Notes: generated by a model from the letters alone, not told the origin. A stretch of DNA of 23,116 bases from Sulfurospirillum sp. UBA6790 (GCA_002452855.1 DKFS01000079.1:1-23116); one strand, 5' to 3'; positions 1 to 8,431 are shown, counted from the first letter of the stretch. A program made the numbers and translations.

Positions 1-575
1 AGTTGGCAGTCAATAAAATCACCACCGAGTTGTTCTATTTTTTGACACAGCCCTACCATTGCAGCTTTAGACGCATCGCTTTTGATAGAGAACATCGACT
101 CACCGCAGAACATGCCACCAAGATATAGACCATAAAGTCCACCGACTAATTTCCCTTCAAAAAACGTCTCCACCGAATGGGCAAACCCTTTTACATGTAA
201 AAAGCAAAATGCCTCAATCAGCCTTTCACTTATCCAACTTTTTTGCCCTTTTTCAAGTCTCGTTTCAAGGCATTGACGCATCACCGTCTCAAAGCACGTA
301 TCATAACGTATCTCGAAATGTTTCATACTTTTTATAAGACTTTTAGAGATTTTAATGGACGTGGGATACAAAAGAAGTCTAGGATTGGGAGACCACCACA
401 AAATAGGGTCGCCCTCGTTAAACCAAGGAAAAATTCCCTTAGAATAGGCACGAAGCAGTCGTTCAGGCTTTAAATCTCCACCCCATGCCAAAAGTCCCTC
501 AGAACTAGCGTCCGAGGGATTTGGAAATGTGAAATCAAGCGGGTGCAGTTGAGGAATCAGAATCTTATTTGCCAC
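1..575 (-). CDS. aat: Leucyl/phenylalanyl-tRNA--protein transferase, 3' part beyond window
   Basis: Aat moves Leu or Phe from aminoacyl-tRNA onto proteins with N-terminal Arg or Lys, creating N-degrons for ClpS-ClpAP in the cytoplasm. Read on the minus strand, 191 codons are visible and the frame stays open to the window edge. Family marks seen: PQLHPLDFTFPNP near the start, AWGGDL, GIFPW, LWWSPNPR, GFAHSVE, GESMFS (catalytic-site Glu region) and IDCQ at the very edge (the Asp/Gln pair of the active site). About 40 C-terminal residues should lie outside, judging by the usual length of about 230. The start chosen is GTG at 575-573, inside the end of clpA (11-nt overlap), because no ATG lies before the conserved PQLHP motif; the ribosome site is weak, which suggests translational coupling to clpA. 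A TTTACATGTAAA palindrome at 190-201 encodes LHVK. The family call is very secure; the start codon is less so. Confidence 0.93.
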   Translation of the reverse strand, partial: MANKILIPQLHPLDFTFPNPSDASSEGLLAWGGDLKPERLLRAYSKGIFPWFNEGDPILWWSPNPRLLLYPTSIKISKSLIKSMKHFEIRYDTCFETVMRQCLETRLEKGQKSWISERLIEAFCFLHVKGFAHSVETFFEGKLVGGLYGLYLGGMFCGESMFSIKSDASKAAMVGLCQKIEQLGGDFIDCQ

Positions 576-2763
576 CGCTGTATTCGAAAACCAATTTTTT
601 TGACTTATAGTCAATTTTACACACACCACCCTCTTTGAGTTTACCAAAGAGAACCTCTTCTGAAAGCGGTGTTTTAATCATTTCTTGAATGACACGGCGC
701 ATCACACGCGCACCCATCTCTTTACTATATCCTTCATTGGCGAGGTATTTTTTAGCCGCTAAGGTCGCTACAATTTCCACATGTTTTGACTTAAGCTGTT
801 CGGTAAGTTCATGGAGCATTTTTTCAACAATATGAATCATAATCTCTTCGCTAAGCGGTGCAAAATGAATCACATCATCCAAGCGGTTTCTAAACTCAGG
901 AGAGAAGAAATCTTTAATGGCATGGTCAGTGCGTGAGCTTTCACTCTTCGTAAAGCCAAGCGTTGGCGCTTCTTTTGTTCCAAGATTGGACGTCATAATA
1001 ATAATGACATTGCGAAAATCAATCTTCGTACCATTGTTATCCGTCAAAGTTGCACTGTCAAAAATCTGCAATAAGATATTGAGCATATCAGGATGCGCTT
1101 TTTCAATCTCATCAAGCAACAAAACCGTATAAGGGTGTTTTTTAATCGCCTCACTGAGCTGTCCACCCTCATCGTAGCCTACGTACCCAGGAGGCGCACC
1201 AATAAGTCTGCTTACGGTATGTTTCTCCATATATTCGCTCATATCGTAGCGTTCAAAATGAACACCTAATTCAAAAGCGAGTTGTTTCGCCACTTCAGTT
1301 TTACCCACACCCGTTGGACCTGCAAATAAAAATGCACCAATCGGTGATGTGGGATTGCCAAGACCTGCACGGCTTCGTTTAATCGCCTTAGCAAGGGTTT
1401 CAATTGCTTTATCTTGTCCAAAGATTTTTGCTTTGAGGTTTGCCTCTAAATGCTGCATCACCTCGCCTTCATCTTTGGTCACGCTTCTACTTGGAATATT
1501 GGCGATTTTAGAGAGCACCCCTTCAAGGTCACTCAGTTCAACAACTTTTTTACGTTTTTTCGCCAAATGAAAAGATGCACCCACTTCATCAATCAAATCA
1601 ATGGCAGAATCAGGTAAAAATTTATCGTGGATATATTTTTTTGCTAACTCAACCGAAGCTCTGATGACTTCAGTCGGGTATTTAACACCATGGTGTTTTT
1701 CATAACTGCCTTTAAGCCCTTTGAGAATCAAAAACGAATCTTCAATGCTAGGCTCTAAAACATCTATTTTTGCAAAACGACGGCTCAGTGCTTTATCTTT
1801 ATCGAAAAAGTTTCTAAATTCACCATACGTCGTCGCTCCGATACAGCGAATTTTTCCAGAAGCAAGAGCCGGTTTAAGTAAATTGGACAAATCCATAGAG
1901 CCGCCACCTGTCGCTCCTGCCCCTACAATCGTATGAATTTCATCAATAAATAAGATAGAACCTTTGAGGTTTTCTAATTCATTTAAAATCTCTTTGAGAC
2001 GTTTTTCAAAGTCTCCTCGGTATTTTGTCCCTGAAAGTAATGCACCCATATCAAGGGCATAGACAGCGGTATTTTTAAGAATGTCAGGCACACTGCCTTC
2101 GCTGATTTTTTTAGCAAGTCCTTCAACAATGGCTGTTTTACCCACGCCTGGCTCACCCACTAAAAGAGGGTTGTTTTTCTTTCTGCGACACAAGACTTGC
2201 ATCACGCGCCCTACTTCATCAATTCGACCAATGAGAGGGTCTATTTGGTTCTGTTTAGAAAGAGCGATTAAATCCAGTGTGTATTTTCCTAAAGCACTCT
2301 CTTTTTCATCGCCATTGCTATCTTCTTTATGTTGAGGCGATGTTAAAGCCGTGACTTCTTCAATAATCAGAAGCTTATCGACACCGTGTTGCAATAACAA
2401 AGAGACGCAAAAGGCATTATTTTCATCCATAAGGGAGATTAAAAGGTCATACACATTGGCTTCTGTCTTACCAGCACTTTTTACATGTAACATCATCGAT
2501 TCGATAACACGGGTAAGAGCGACTGTTTCGACAGGTTCATAGCTCTCTTCGCTAGGAACGACCTGCGGATTCGCAATAAAATATTTTTCCATAGAGCGTT
2601 GCAAGAATGTGATACTGAGTCCACAACGAATCAAAAGTTCTACGATATGCTCGTTACTTAGCATCGCAAAAAAGAGATGATCAACGGTAATATATTCATA
2701 GCGATGTTTGCGCACAAACGCTATCGCATCGTTAAAAACGAAATTGAGTTCTTGGCTAACCAT
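565..2763 (-). CDS. clpA: ATP-dependent Clp protease ATP-binding subunit ClpA
   Basis: This AAA+ unfoldase feeds substrates, including ClpS-delivered N-end-rule proteins, into ClpP in the cytoplasm. The 732 residues hold a Clp N-domain (about 1-145), a first AAA+ module with Walker A GEPGVGKT (203-210) and Walker B LFIDE (about 271-275), and a second with Walker A GPTGVGKT (482-489), Walker B LLLDE (about 548-552) and arginine-rich FRNRLDD. A TLGF segment (601-604) sits where the ClpP-docking tripeptide (IGL/IGF in other Clp ATPases) is expected, so pairing with ClpP is likely. No middle coiled-coil domain is present, which separates it from ClpB. Length is close to E. coli ClpA (758). It follows clpS in the same direction, but across a 166-nt gap holding a duplicated element, unusual in this tight operon. 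aat overlaps its 3' end. A near-perfect palindrome copy lies at 2480-2491. Confidence 0.97.
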   Translation of the reverse strand: MVSQELNFVFNDAIAFVRKHRYEYITVDHLFFAMLSNEHIVELLIRCGLSITFLQRSMEKYFIANPQVVPSEESYEPVETVALTRVIESMMLHVKSAGKTEANVYDLLISLMDENNAFCVSLLLQHGVDKLLIIEEVTALTSPQHKEDSNGDEKESALGKYTLDLIALSKQNQIDPLIGRIDEVGRVMQVLCRRKKNNPLLVGEPGVGKTAIVEGLAKKISEGSVPDILKNTAVYALDMGALLSGTKYRGDFEKRLKEILNELENLKGSILFIDEIHTIVGAGATGGGSMDLSNLLKPALASGKIRCIGATTYGEFRNFFDKDKALSRRFAKIDVLEPSIEDSFLILKGLKGSYEKHHGVKYPTEVIRASVELAKKYIHDKFLPDSAIDLIDEVGASFHLAKKRKKVVELSDLEGVLSKIANIPSRSVTKDEGEVMQHLEANLKAKIFGQDKAIETLAKAIKRSRAGLGNPTSPIGAFLFAGPTGVGKTEVAKQLAFELGVHFERYDMSEYMEKHTVSRLIGAPPGYVGYDEGGQLSEAIKKHPYTVLLLDEIEKAHPDMLNILLQIFDSATLTDNNGTKIDFRNVIIIMTSNLGTKEAPTLGFTKSESSRTDHAIKDFFSPEFRNRLDDVIHFAPLSEEIMIHIVEKMLHELTEQLKSKHVEIVATLAAKKYLANEGYSKEMGARVMRRVIQEMIKTPLSEEVLFGKLKEGGVCKIDYKSKKLVFEYSGGK

Positions 2764-2785
2764 AATCGACTCCTTTGGATTTTAT

Positions 2786-2914
2786 TTTTACACGCCTTCT
2801 GAGCGAAGCCCACTAGGTTGCGCTAACCGCTGTGGCGCTAAAGCTTGCCTCTTTCGAAGCAGAAAATTTTTCTTTTACACGCTTTTTTGTCAAAGCTCAC
2901 CCAAAGCGCTAGCC
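2786..2914. repeat. Imperfect duplicated intergenic element between clpS and clpA
   Basis: Two copies of about 43 bp (2786-2828 and 2873-2914) both begin with TTTTACACGC, then carry AAGC(C/T)CAC at a similar distance and end in GCGCTA(A/G)CC. The stretch 2791-2860 is visibly richer in G and C than its surroundings and contains a further GCGCTAA. I see no open reading frame with coding character. The repeat units were read directly by eye; that this is a genome-wide repeat family is an inference. Confidence 0.5.
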
Positions 2915-2929
2915 TCATATTTGGTACTT

Positions 2930-3238
2930 TTACTCCTCTTCCATGATGGCACGAAGTGGAAATTTTTCCTCTTTTGCCATTTTACGTACACATTCCACTT
3001 TTGTTTCAGCTATCTCATGCACATAGACCCCGCACAACCCCTTGCCTTGTTCATGGACACTCAGCATAATCTCCGTCGCTTTCTCAAAACTGTGATGGAA
3101 GATTTGCATTAACACTTTAATGACAAAATCCATACTGCTATAATCATCGTTGAGAAGTAACACTTTATACAAACGAGGCTCTTTTATCTCACTCTCTTCG
3201 ATGACTTCGTTTTGAAACTCGCTTTGCTGTTTGGGCAT
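2930..3238 (-). CDS. clpS: ClpA adaptor protein ClpS
   Basis: ClpS binds proteins with N-terminal Leu, Phe, Tyr or Trp and hands them to ClpA. The 102 residues fit the family size. The N-degron pocket is recognisable: NDD at 30-32 within YKVLLLNDDYSSMDF, the gate Met at 36, and His62 in VHEQGKG, followed by the family motif CGVYVHEIAETKV. The first 20 residues are acidic and poorly conserved, as in other ClpS proteins, where this tail enters the ClpA pore. It starts 10 nt after the thioredoxin-like gene and lies directly upstream of clpA and aat, so adaptor, unfoldase and N-degron-making transferase are in one unit. Identification is secure from the motifs alone. Confidence 0.97.
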   Translation of the reverse strand: MPKQQSEFQNEVIEESEIKEPRLYKVLLLNDDYSSMDFVIKVLMQIFHHSFEKATEIMLSVHEQGKGLCGVYVHEIAETKVECVRKMAKEEKFPLRAIMEEE

Positions 3239-3248
3239 CTATTGACCT

Positions 3249-3854
3249 CTATTTTGCTGTTAATTTATCAATATCTTTTTGAATGATATCCAAACCAACT
3301 TTCCCAAGATAAAATTTATTCTCAGGATTGTTATTATAGATATCGGTTATTTTTTGATATGCCCCATCTTTTAAAATCACTTTAAAAGGAACTTGAAGCG
3401 TCTCTTTGTATTTTATATCGCTTAATATCGTCTGAACAAGCTTTTTATTCGTCGGTGCATTACTGATAAAATAATAAGCGTTATACTTTGCCGCAAAATT
3501 TTCGACAACATACTCATCACTCACCTCTTCAAAAAAGTTCAGCCCAATCAGCATCACATCATCACTATTTTGCAACTGAAAGTCCATCAAAGAAGGTGCT
3601 TCTTCTTGACAAGGTGCACAAAACGTACCAAAAATATCAAACATGATAATTTTTTCTTCATCATCTTCAATGACAAAGCCGCCATTTTTACGCAAAAGTG
3701 TTATTTTTGCTCCTGAAACGCTTTTTAACTCTACTTTATCGCCATCTTTATATGTCTCAATAACATTTGTAACATTTTTAGTAGGTTCCGAGCCACATCC
3801 GACTAAAAAAAGAAGTGCCATTAAGGCTATTATTATGGTTTTGAGTTGTTTCAT
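3249..3854 (-). CDS. TlpA-like thioredoxin-fold lipoprotein
   Basis: This is a probable membrane-anchored, periplasm-facing thiol-disulfide protein. Residues 1-20 form a lipoprotein signal (basic MKQLK, hydrophobic stretch, lipobox LVGC with Cys20). After a linker, a thioredoxin fold follows with the redox motif CAPC (Cys79, Cys82) in FGTFCAPCQEE and a cis-Pro at VPFKV (Pro156). At 201 residues it fits TlpA/ResA-type proteins. Substrate is unknown; cytochrome c maturation or general disulfide reduction are both possible. A strong purine-rich ribosome site (AGAGGATAGGAAC) precedes the ATG. It sits 60 nt after smpB and 10 nt before clpS. From memory, C. jejuni carries a similar periplasmic thioredoxin near clpS (Cj1106), so the linkage may be conserved. 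Confidence 0.85.
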   Translation of the reverse strand: MKQLKTIIIALMALLFLVGCGSEPTKNVTNVIETYKDGDKVELKSVSGAKITLLRKNGGFVIEDDEEKIIMFDIFGTFCAPCQEEAPSLMDFQLQNSDDVMLIGLNFFEEVSDEYVVENFAAKYNAYYFISNAPTNKKLVQTILSDIKYKETLQVPFKVILKDGAYQKITDIYNNNPENKFYLGKVGLDIIQKDIDKLTAK

Positions 3855-3914
3855 GTTCCTATCCTCTGTTTCTTCAGACTTAATTTTACAAGTTTTGCAT
3901 AAATGATTTGTAAA

Positions 3915-4379
3915 TTACTCTTTATAAAGATGATTTTTGATTGCCGTTTTAGCTTCGCGTGCGGCATCTTTCTCTTTAAGACTCTCTCGTTTGTCGTGCT
4001 CATTCTTTCCACGAGCCAAAGCAATCTCAATTTTAGCAAGATTTTTGGCATTGAAATAAATGGCTAATGGCACTATCGTTAGGCCGTCTTTAGCGACTTT
4101 CATGTCCCACTTACGCAACTGTTTCATATGCAACAAGAGCTTTCGAGGAGCCCTTTCATTAGGTGCATAGTTTAGATTTGCCGTCGATAAATGTGAAATA
4201 TGCGCATTGAGTAAAAAGGCTTCACCTTTGATAATTTTGACAAACGAATCTTTGAGATTTACCCTACCTTGCCTGAGGGCTTTGACTTCGCTGCCTTGAA
4301 GAACCATTCCCGCTTCTAACTTTTCTAAAATTTCATAATCGTGAAACGCTTTTTTATTGCGTGCAACAGGTTCGCCCAT
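3915..4379 (-). CDS. smpB: SsrA-binding protein SmpB
   Basis: SmpB carries tmRNA (ssrA) to stalled ribosomes for trans-translation, tagging the incomplete protein for proteases such as ClpAP and ClpXP. The 154 residues match the family size. Marks seen: [20 protein letters not shown] then QGSEVKALR and GRVNLKDSF near the N-terminus, HISHLSTAN in the middle, [10 protein letters not shown], and the basic C-terminal tail KNEHDKRE with KNHLYKE that enters the ribosomal A-site path. The ssrA RNA gene is not in this window. It begins 2 nt after the ispE stop, implying co-translation. Placing smpB here, next to the ClpS-ClpA-Aat genes, gives the operon a protein-quality-control theme. Confidence 0.97.
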   Translation of the reverse strand: MGEPVARNKKAFHDYEILEKLEAGMVLQGSEVKALRQGRVNLKDSFVKIIKGEAFLLNAHISHLSTANLNYAPNERAPRKLLLHMKQLRKWDMKVAKDGLTIVPLAIYFNAKNLAKIEIALARGKNEHDKRESLKEKDAAREAKTAIKNHLYKE

Positions 4380-4381
4380 CT

Positions 4382-5155
4382 TTATCTCTCCACTATTCTA
4401 AAAAAACTGCTTCCGCTACCGCTGAAAAACCAGCCATCTTTGGCAAAAGCTTGAAGCGCAGGGTAAGCTTTCAAAGAAGCGGCAAAAAGGTCGTTCAGTG
4501 CTTCTTTGGTATAAGATTTTAATATATCAATACTCTTAAGATGCATCATCTCTTGAGCTAATTCTGGTTGAATAGATTGCAAAAAATATTCCCGAAATGT
4601 TTGATAAACATGTGCTGTATTGCAAGCAATTGGCGGTGTGAAGACCTCAATCGGCAATGCTTCTTCATCGAACTTCTCAACAATCTCGCCAACACCACGT
4701 ACATTTGCACTCACATACTCAGAGGCAAAGAAAGCAACATCGGCTCCTACGGATGAGCCTATTTCCATTTTTTCGCGAATACCAAGCTTTAAGCCACCGA
4801 CATCACTGAGCATCTTTAAAAAGGTGGCCGCGTCACTACTACCGCCGCCAAGCCCCGCTCCTGTTGGAATCACTTTTTTTACATGTAAAGCGTATTCTTG
4901 CATGACAGAGGTTACCTCTTTGGCAAAGCCTGCTTTTTGTAACGCTAAAAAAATCTTATACACGGTGTTGTGCTCTAAGGCACAATTAAAATCTCCACGC
5001 AGCTCAAAAGGCTCTTGTGTGCGTTTAGGTACAAATTCTAAGGTATCGTACAATGAATGCACACGCATAAAGCGCGAATTTAACTCATGGTAATGACCAC
5101 GGGTTCCTATAATTTTTAGAAAGATATTGACTTTAGCAAAGGCTTGATACTGCAT
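4382..5155 (-). CDS. ispE: 4-diphosphocytidyl-2-C-methyl-D-erythritol kinase
   Basis: IspE phosphorylates CDP-methylerythritol with ATP in the non-mevalonate (MEP) pathway to isoprenoids. This GHMP-kinase protein has 257 residues, slightly shorter than E. coli IspE (283). Seen: N-terminal [11 protein letters not shown] with the substrate-site Lys8, the ATP-binding loop [14 protein letters not shown] (97-110), the catalytic Asp in GADVAFF (Asp139), and a C-terminal GSGSSFF motif. The ATG overlaps the csrA stop by one base (TAATG), a sign of translational coupling. An exact TTTACATGTAAA palindrome at 4878-4889 encodes LHVK immediately before the ATP loop. The call is secure. Confidence 0.96.
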   Translation of the reverse strand: MQYQAFAKVNIFLKIIGTRGHYHELNSRFMRVHSLYDTLEFVPKRTQEPFELRGDFNCALEHNTVYKIFLALQKAGFAKEVTSVMQEYALHVKKVIPTGAGLGGGSSDAATFLKMLSDVGGLKLGIREKMEIGSSVGADVAFFASEYVSANVRGVGEIVEKFDEEALPIEVFTPPIACNTAHVYQTFREYFLQSIQPELAQEMMHLKSIDILKSYTKEALNDLFAASLKAYPALQAFAKDGWFFSGSGSSFFRIVER

Positions 5156-5382
5156 TATTTTAACTTTTGGCTCAAACTTAATAGTGCATCTGAGCTAATG
5201 CTTTTACTAGCTTCAATATTTGTTTGTTTAATGGCATGTGCCAATTCTTCGCGCAAAATCAACATATCTTTGGGTGCCTCAAAGCCCAATTTTACAACAC
5301 CTTTTGATATTTCAATGACTTTGACAGTGATGTTTTCATTCAAAACAACACCCTCGCCAATTTTTCGTGTAAGTATTAACAT
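5155..5382 (-). CDS. csrA: Carbon storage regulator CsrA
   Basis: CsrA binds GGA-containing sites in mRNA leaders and controls translation; in Campylobacterota it governs flagellin synthesis and is held in check by FliW. The 75-residue protein shows the canonical MLILTRKIGEGV start, NENITVKVIEI, and GVVKLGFEAPKDMLILREEL, which supplies the RNA-binding edge strands. The tail after residue 50 is longer than in E. coli CsrA (61 residues), the form associated with FliW binding; that link is family knowledge, not visible here. Its start lies inside the end of truB (7-nt overlap) and its stop overlaps the ispE start by one base, so it is embedded in the operon. Confidence 0.97.
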   Translation of the reverse strand: MLILTRKIGEGVVLNENITVKVIEISKGVVKLGFEAPKDMLILREELAHAIKQTNIEASKSISSDALLSLSQKLK

Positions 5383-6215
5383 GATGACGCCTTTTTAAGC
5401 GATAGTAAATTGAGTAAATATTCTACTCCATTTGCGCTGATTTGCACAATACTTAGCATTTCATCAATGACTAATTGATAGATGCCCTCCGTTTGATTTG
5501 CAAAATGCTCAACCAAAAGCTTTCTGCCCAATAATATATCGTTTTTATCGCCTAAATACTCATTTTTTTCAACATCTAGGTACGCCAATGGGTCTAATTC
5601 TAGCTCGTCTTGGTAAACAAACTTCCCTTCATTGAGGCGATTTAACGCACTTAAGCAACCGTCAAATCCTAATTTTTGGGCAATCATTTCGCCAATACTT
5701 CGGATATAACCACCCTCAGAAATGGTAATTTCAAAGGTTAAAAAAGGGTGTGCATAATGCACCAAGTGGCAATCATACACCCTGCTCATTATTGCATGAA
5801 GTTCAAAATCTTGTTCTTTACGGGCCAAATCATACGCACGTTGCCCTTCAATCTTTTTGGCAGAATATTTTGGAGGAAGATAGGTCAGTTCGCCTACTAA
5901 ACTGTTGAGAATAAAATGAATCGAATCAGGATGAAAAGGCATCATCTCTTGAACGCTTTGTATTTGTTCACTATCCAGTGTCGGACTCTTCGCCCCAATC
6001 CAAAGCGTCGCACGATACGTTTTTGGCGCTTTTTTTAAAAATCGAAACAATTTTGTAAACTGCCCAAAAGCGATGATAAGCACACCTTCCGCAAAAGGGT
6101 CAAGTGTTCCAGAAAAACCCGCTTTTTTAATGTTATAGCGTCTTTTAATACGGCTTAAAAAGTGGTTGGAGACCATGCCTGCTGGCTTATAGGCAACGAA
6201 AAGGCGGTTATCCAC
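5376..6215 (-). CDS. truB: tRNA pseudouridine(55) synthase TruB
   Basis: TruB converts U55 in the T-loop of tRNAs to pseudouridine. The 279 residues include the opening DNRLFVAYKPAGMVSNHFL, the catalytic motif GFSGTLDPFAEGVL with Asp39 as nucleophile, KTYRATLWIG, PKYSAKKIEGQRAYDLAR and GGYIRSIGEMIAQKLG, in family order. The translation begins with GTG at 6215, overlapping the uvrD stop by one base (TAGTG), so it is coupled to the helicase gene upstream. The C-terminal PUA-like part is short compared with E. coli TruB (314 residues), as I would expect in this phylum. Confidence 0.95.
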   Translation of the reverse strand: MDNRLFVAYKPAGMVSNHFLSRIKRRYNIKKAGFSGTLDPFAEGVLIIAFGQFTKLFRFLKKAPKTYRATLWIGAKSPTLDSEQIQSVQEMMPFHPDSIHFILNSLVGELTYLPPKYSAKKIEGQRAYDLARKEQDFELHAIMSRVYDCHLVHYAHPFLTFEITISEGGYIRSIGEMIAQKLGFDGCLSALNRLNEGKFVYQDELELDPLAYLDVEKNEYLGDKNDILLGRKLLVEHFANQTEGIYQLVIDEMLSIVQISANGVEYLLNLLSLKKASSC

Positions 6216-8260
6216 TAGATTTTCTCCACAAATGAAGCCAAGATATCCCTTCGTGTACCGCTAAAATTAATCTGTAACTTAAACTCTCGCCCCACTTTAC
6301 TCACTTCCGTGACACGCCCTATCCCAAAAATTTTATGTTTGACCAAATCGCCTTTTTTAAACGAAGTGGTTTTTTCCAAAATGAGACTGCCCTCACACAC
6401 ACCGGCTTCTTTTAAAAAGCGACTTTTGGTCAGTTCCGTTCTACGTCCTTTGTAGAAACGACTGCCAGAAAAACTCAGCGTCAATTCTTTCTTCGCACGC
6501 GTAATGGCGACATACCCTAAACGGCGCTCCTCTTCAATATCACTTCCATCGCCAATGAGAGGGAAAAATCCCTCTTCTAAGCCAATGACAAAGAGATATT
6601 CAAATTCCAAACCTTTACTCGCATGGATACTCATAATCGAGATATTTTCACTGTCAATTTGGTCTTGGTCGCTTTGAAGAGCAAGTTCATTAAGAAAATC
6701 ATCGACACCCATTTGTGGGTTTTGTTTGACATAATCTCTAAAAAGACCATAAAACTCATCAATGTTCGAAAGACGTTCAATCGAGTCTGGTTGGTTGTTA
6801 TAGTACTCTTTAATCGCAAATGCTTCTTCGATGGCATCAATCATATCGTAGGTCGAATTTTGTTGAATACTTTGCATATGTGCAATATTTTGGACAAACT
6901 CTTTAAGCGCTAATGCGGCTTTTTTAGTCGCTTCTTTTTCAATCGTAGCTTCATTACATGTAATATACTCGTAAACGGATTGCCTGTTATCGTAGGCTGC
7001 TTTAAAGATGCGCTCAATCGTCACCTTTCCAAGACCACGTTTCGGGCGGTTTATAATGCGCTTAATAGAAAAATCATCATGAGGATTTGCTATCATTCTT
7101 AAATAACTAATGACATCTTTTACCTCAGCCCTTTCGTAAAATTTCACGCCACCGACCATATTGTAAGGAATTTGCTCTTTATTGAGCCCTTCTTCAAGGG
7201 AACGACTCAGCGCATTGATACGGTATAACACAGCAATATCTTTTGGATTTACACCACTTTGAATCAACTTCTTGATGCGTTTCGCAATCGTTGAAGCCTC
7301 TTGATTTTCATCGTGCGAGTCCATGACTTCAATCGCTTTGCCATCGCCTTTAGTGCTCTCCAAGACTTTTCCGATGCGTCCTCTGTTATGCTCGATTAAA
7401 TCATTGGCGGCTTTTAAAATTTGAGATGTTGAACGGTAGTTTTTTTCCAATTTGACAATTTTGACATTTTCAAATGACTCATGAAACTCTAAAATATTTT
7501 TGATGTTCGCACCACGCCACCCGTAAATGCTTTGGTCATCATCACCGACCACGCATAGATTATTGTGGTTATGGCACAACTTTCGAAGGAGCTTGTACTG
7601 AAGTTCGTTGGTATCTTGGTACTCATCAACCATAATATACTGATACCTTTGAGACACTTGTTCGCACAATGCTTCATCGGATTCTAAAATTTTATAAGGC
7701 AATACCAATAAATCATCAAAATCGACAAGGTTGTTTTCTTGCAAGTAATTTTCATACTGTTCATACAATTTTGCGATTATTTGATAGCTTTTTTGCTCTG
7801 CTTTTTCCCAGGCCGTTTTAGGATCAAGCAAAGAAGTTTTATAGCGTGAAATCTCACTGGCTATCATTCCAGTAGGCAGTTCCGTACTGGTATTAAAACT
7901 CTTTAAAATACGTTTTTTATCATCGGTATCAATCACAACAAAACTATTTTTACGCCCTATTTTTTCAATATGAAATTTTAAAAAAAGGAGTCCAAATTTA
8001 TGGAATGTGCAGAGTAAAGGAGGATAAGTATGCTCTTCAATCATCGCCATCGCACGTTCACGCATTTCACTCGCTGCTTTATTGGTAAACGTCAGTGTAA
8101 GCGTATTGGCAGGCGGGATTCCTAGTGAAAGTAAATACGCTAGTCTTGATGTAATCGTTTTGGTTTTACCACTGCCAGCACCTGCTAAGATAAGAACAGG
8201 TCCATCGACACATTTGACGGCATCTTGTTGTGATTCATTGAGCATCTCTAAATCTTGCAT
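6215..8260 (-). CDS. UvrD/Rep/PcrA-type ATP-dependent DNA helicase (superfamily 1)
   Basis: This 3'-5' DNA helicase probably acts in repair and replication restart. The 681 residues carry the full SF1A motif set: Q-motif LNESQQDAV, Walker A AGAGSGKTKT (GAGSGKT 27-33), motif Ia TFTNKAASEM, motif II VDEYQDTN (211-218), motif III GDDDQSIYGWRGA (about 239-251), motif IV NYRSTSQIL, motif V IHASKGLEFEYLFVIGLEEG, and motif VI RRLGYVAITRAKKEL. A short C-terminal region with KKGDLVKHKIFGIG resembles the Tudor-like domain of PcrA/UvrD that contacts RNA polymerase. I leave the symbol empty because uvrD, rep and pcrA cannot be told apart here. It is the first gene of the nine-gene minus-strand unit, with a candidate -10 box about 36 nt upstream. 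A palindrome variant lies at 6954-6965. Confidence 0.95.
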   Translation of the reverse strand: MQDLEMLNESQQDAVKCVDGPVLILAGAGSGKTKTITSRLAYLLSLGIPPANTLTLTFTNKAASEMRERAMAMIEEHTYPPLLCTFHKFGLLFLKFHIEKIGRKNSFVVIDTDDKKRILKSFNTSTELPTGMIASEISRYKTSLLDPKTAWEKAEQKSYQIIAKLYEQYENYLQENNLVDFDDLLVLPYKILESDEALCEQVSQRYQYIMVDEYQDTNELQYKLLRKLCHNHNNLCVVGDDDQSIYGWRGANIKNILEFHESFENVKIVKLEKNYRSTSQILKAANDLIEHNRGRIGKVLESTKGDGKAIEVMDSHDENQEASTIAKRIKKLIQSGVNPKDIAVLYRINALSRSLEEGLNKEQIPYNMVGGVKFYERAEVKDVISYLRMIANPHDDFSIKRIINRPKRGLGKVTIERIFKAAYDNRQSVYEYITCNEATIEKEATKKAALALKEFVQNIAHMQSIQQNSTYDMIDAIEEAFAIKEYYNNQPDSIERLSNIDEFYGLFRDYVKQNPQMGVDDFLNELALQSDQDQIDSENISIMSIHASKGLEFEYLFVIGLEEGFFPLIGDGSDIEEERRLGYVAITRAKKELTLSFSGSRFYKGRRTELTKSRFLKEAGVCEGSLILEKTTSFKKGDLVKHKIFGIGRVTEVSKVGREFKLQINFSGTRRDILASFVEKI

Positions 8261-8295
8261 CGTTTATCTACTTTGTGATGATATAAATTCTATTT

Positions 8296-8301
8296 ATTAT
8301 A
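8296..8301 (-). promoter_or_regulatory. Candidate -10 box for the uvrD-to-aat unit
   Basis: A perfect TATAAT is read on the minus strand at 8301-8296, preceded by a T-rich stretch (TTTTTTCGC) and no clear -35, the usual layout of Campylobacterota sigma-70 promoters. It lies about 36 nt before the helicase ATG. It is the best -10 match upstream of this long gene series. Confidence 0.5.
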
Positions 8302-8402
8302 GCGAAAAAAGTTTAAGCCAAACTCTGTGTGCCCCAAAAGGCACTAAACATGTAGACTTAAAACTAATCTAAAATGTCATTGTTTTTGCCATTATTTTTA
8401 GT

Positions 8403-8408
8403 TATAAT
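8403..8408 (+). promoter_or_regulatory. Candidate -10 box for the LysR-type regulator (distal)
   Basis: TATAAT at 8403-8408 follows the T-rich run TTATTTTTAGT, giving an untranslated leader of about 40 nt before the ATG at 8455. A second TATAAT at 8432-8437 is closer, so either or both may be used. A ribosome site GAAGGA (8443-8448) sits 6 nt before the start codon. Confidence 0.45.
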
Positions 8409-8431
8409 GAGTAAAAGTTGTAACAGAAATT

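Noticed and set aside
243..473. Plus-strand open frame of 76 codons near the left edge
   Set aside because: It is antisense to the well-supported aat frame and has no protein-like composition or ribosome site.
2708..3112. Plus-strand open frame of 134 codons across the clpS-clpA gap
   Set aside because: It runs antisense through clpS, the repeat element and the clpA start. Its translation has no recognisable motif and no ribosome site.
3855..3914. Small RNA or tmRNA gene in the smpB-thioredoxin gap
   Set aside because: The gap is only 60 nt, AT-rich, with no tRNA-like ends or tag frame. It at most holds a weak promoter (TGTAAAAT) for the downstream genes.
3851..4051. Minus-strand 66-codon frame inside smpB
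   Set aside because: It lies in another frame of smpB, which has full family motifs; the short frame is a shadow.
8329..8344. Small hairpin GTGCC-CCAAAA-GGCAC between the helicase and LysR genes
   Set aside because: The stem is 5 bp with no T-run on either side, and the surrounding genes diverge, so no terminator is expected. Likely chance.
8348..8354. ACATGTA in the uvrD-LysR gap as a further palindrome copy
   Set aside because: Flanks (AAACATGTAGAC) match only weakly and lack TACATGTA. Plain ACATGT also occurs elsewhere (for example 779-784 and 4608-4613) without the flanks, so these were not counted.
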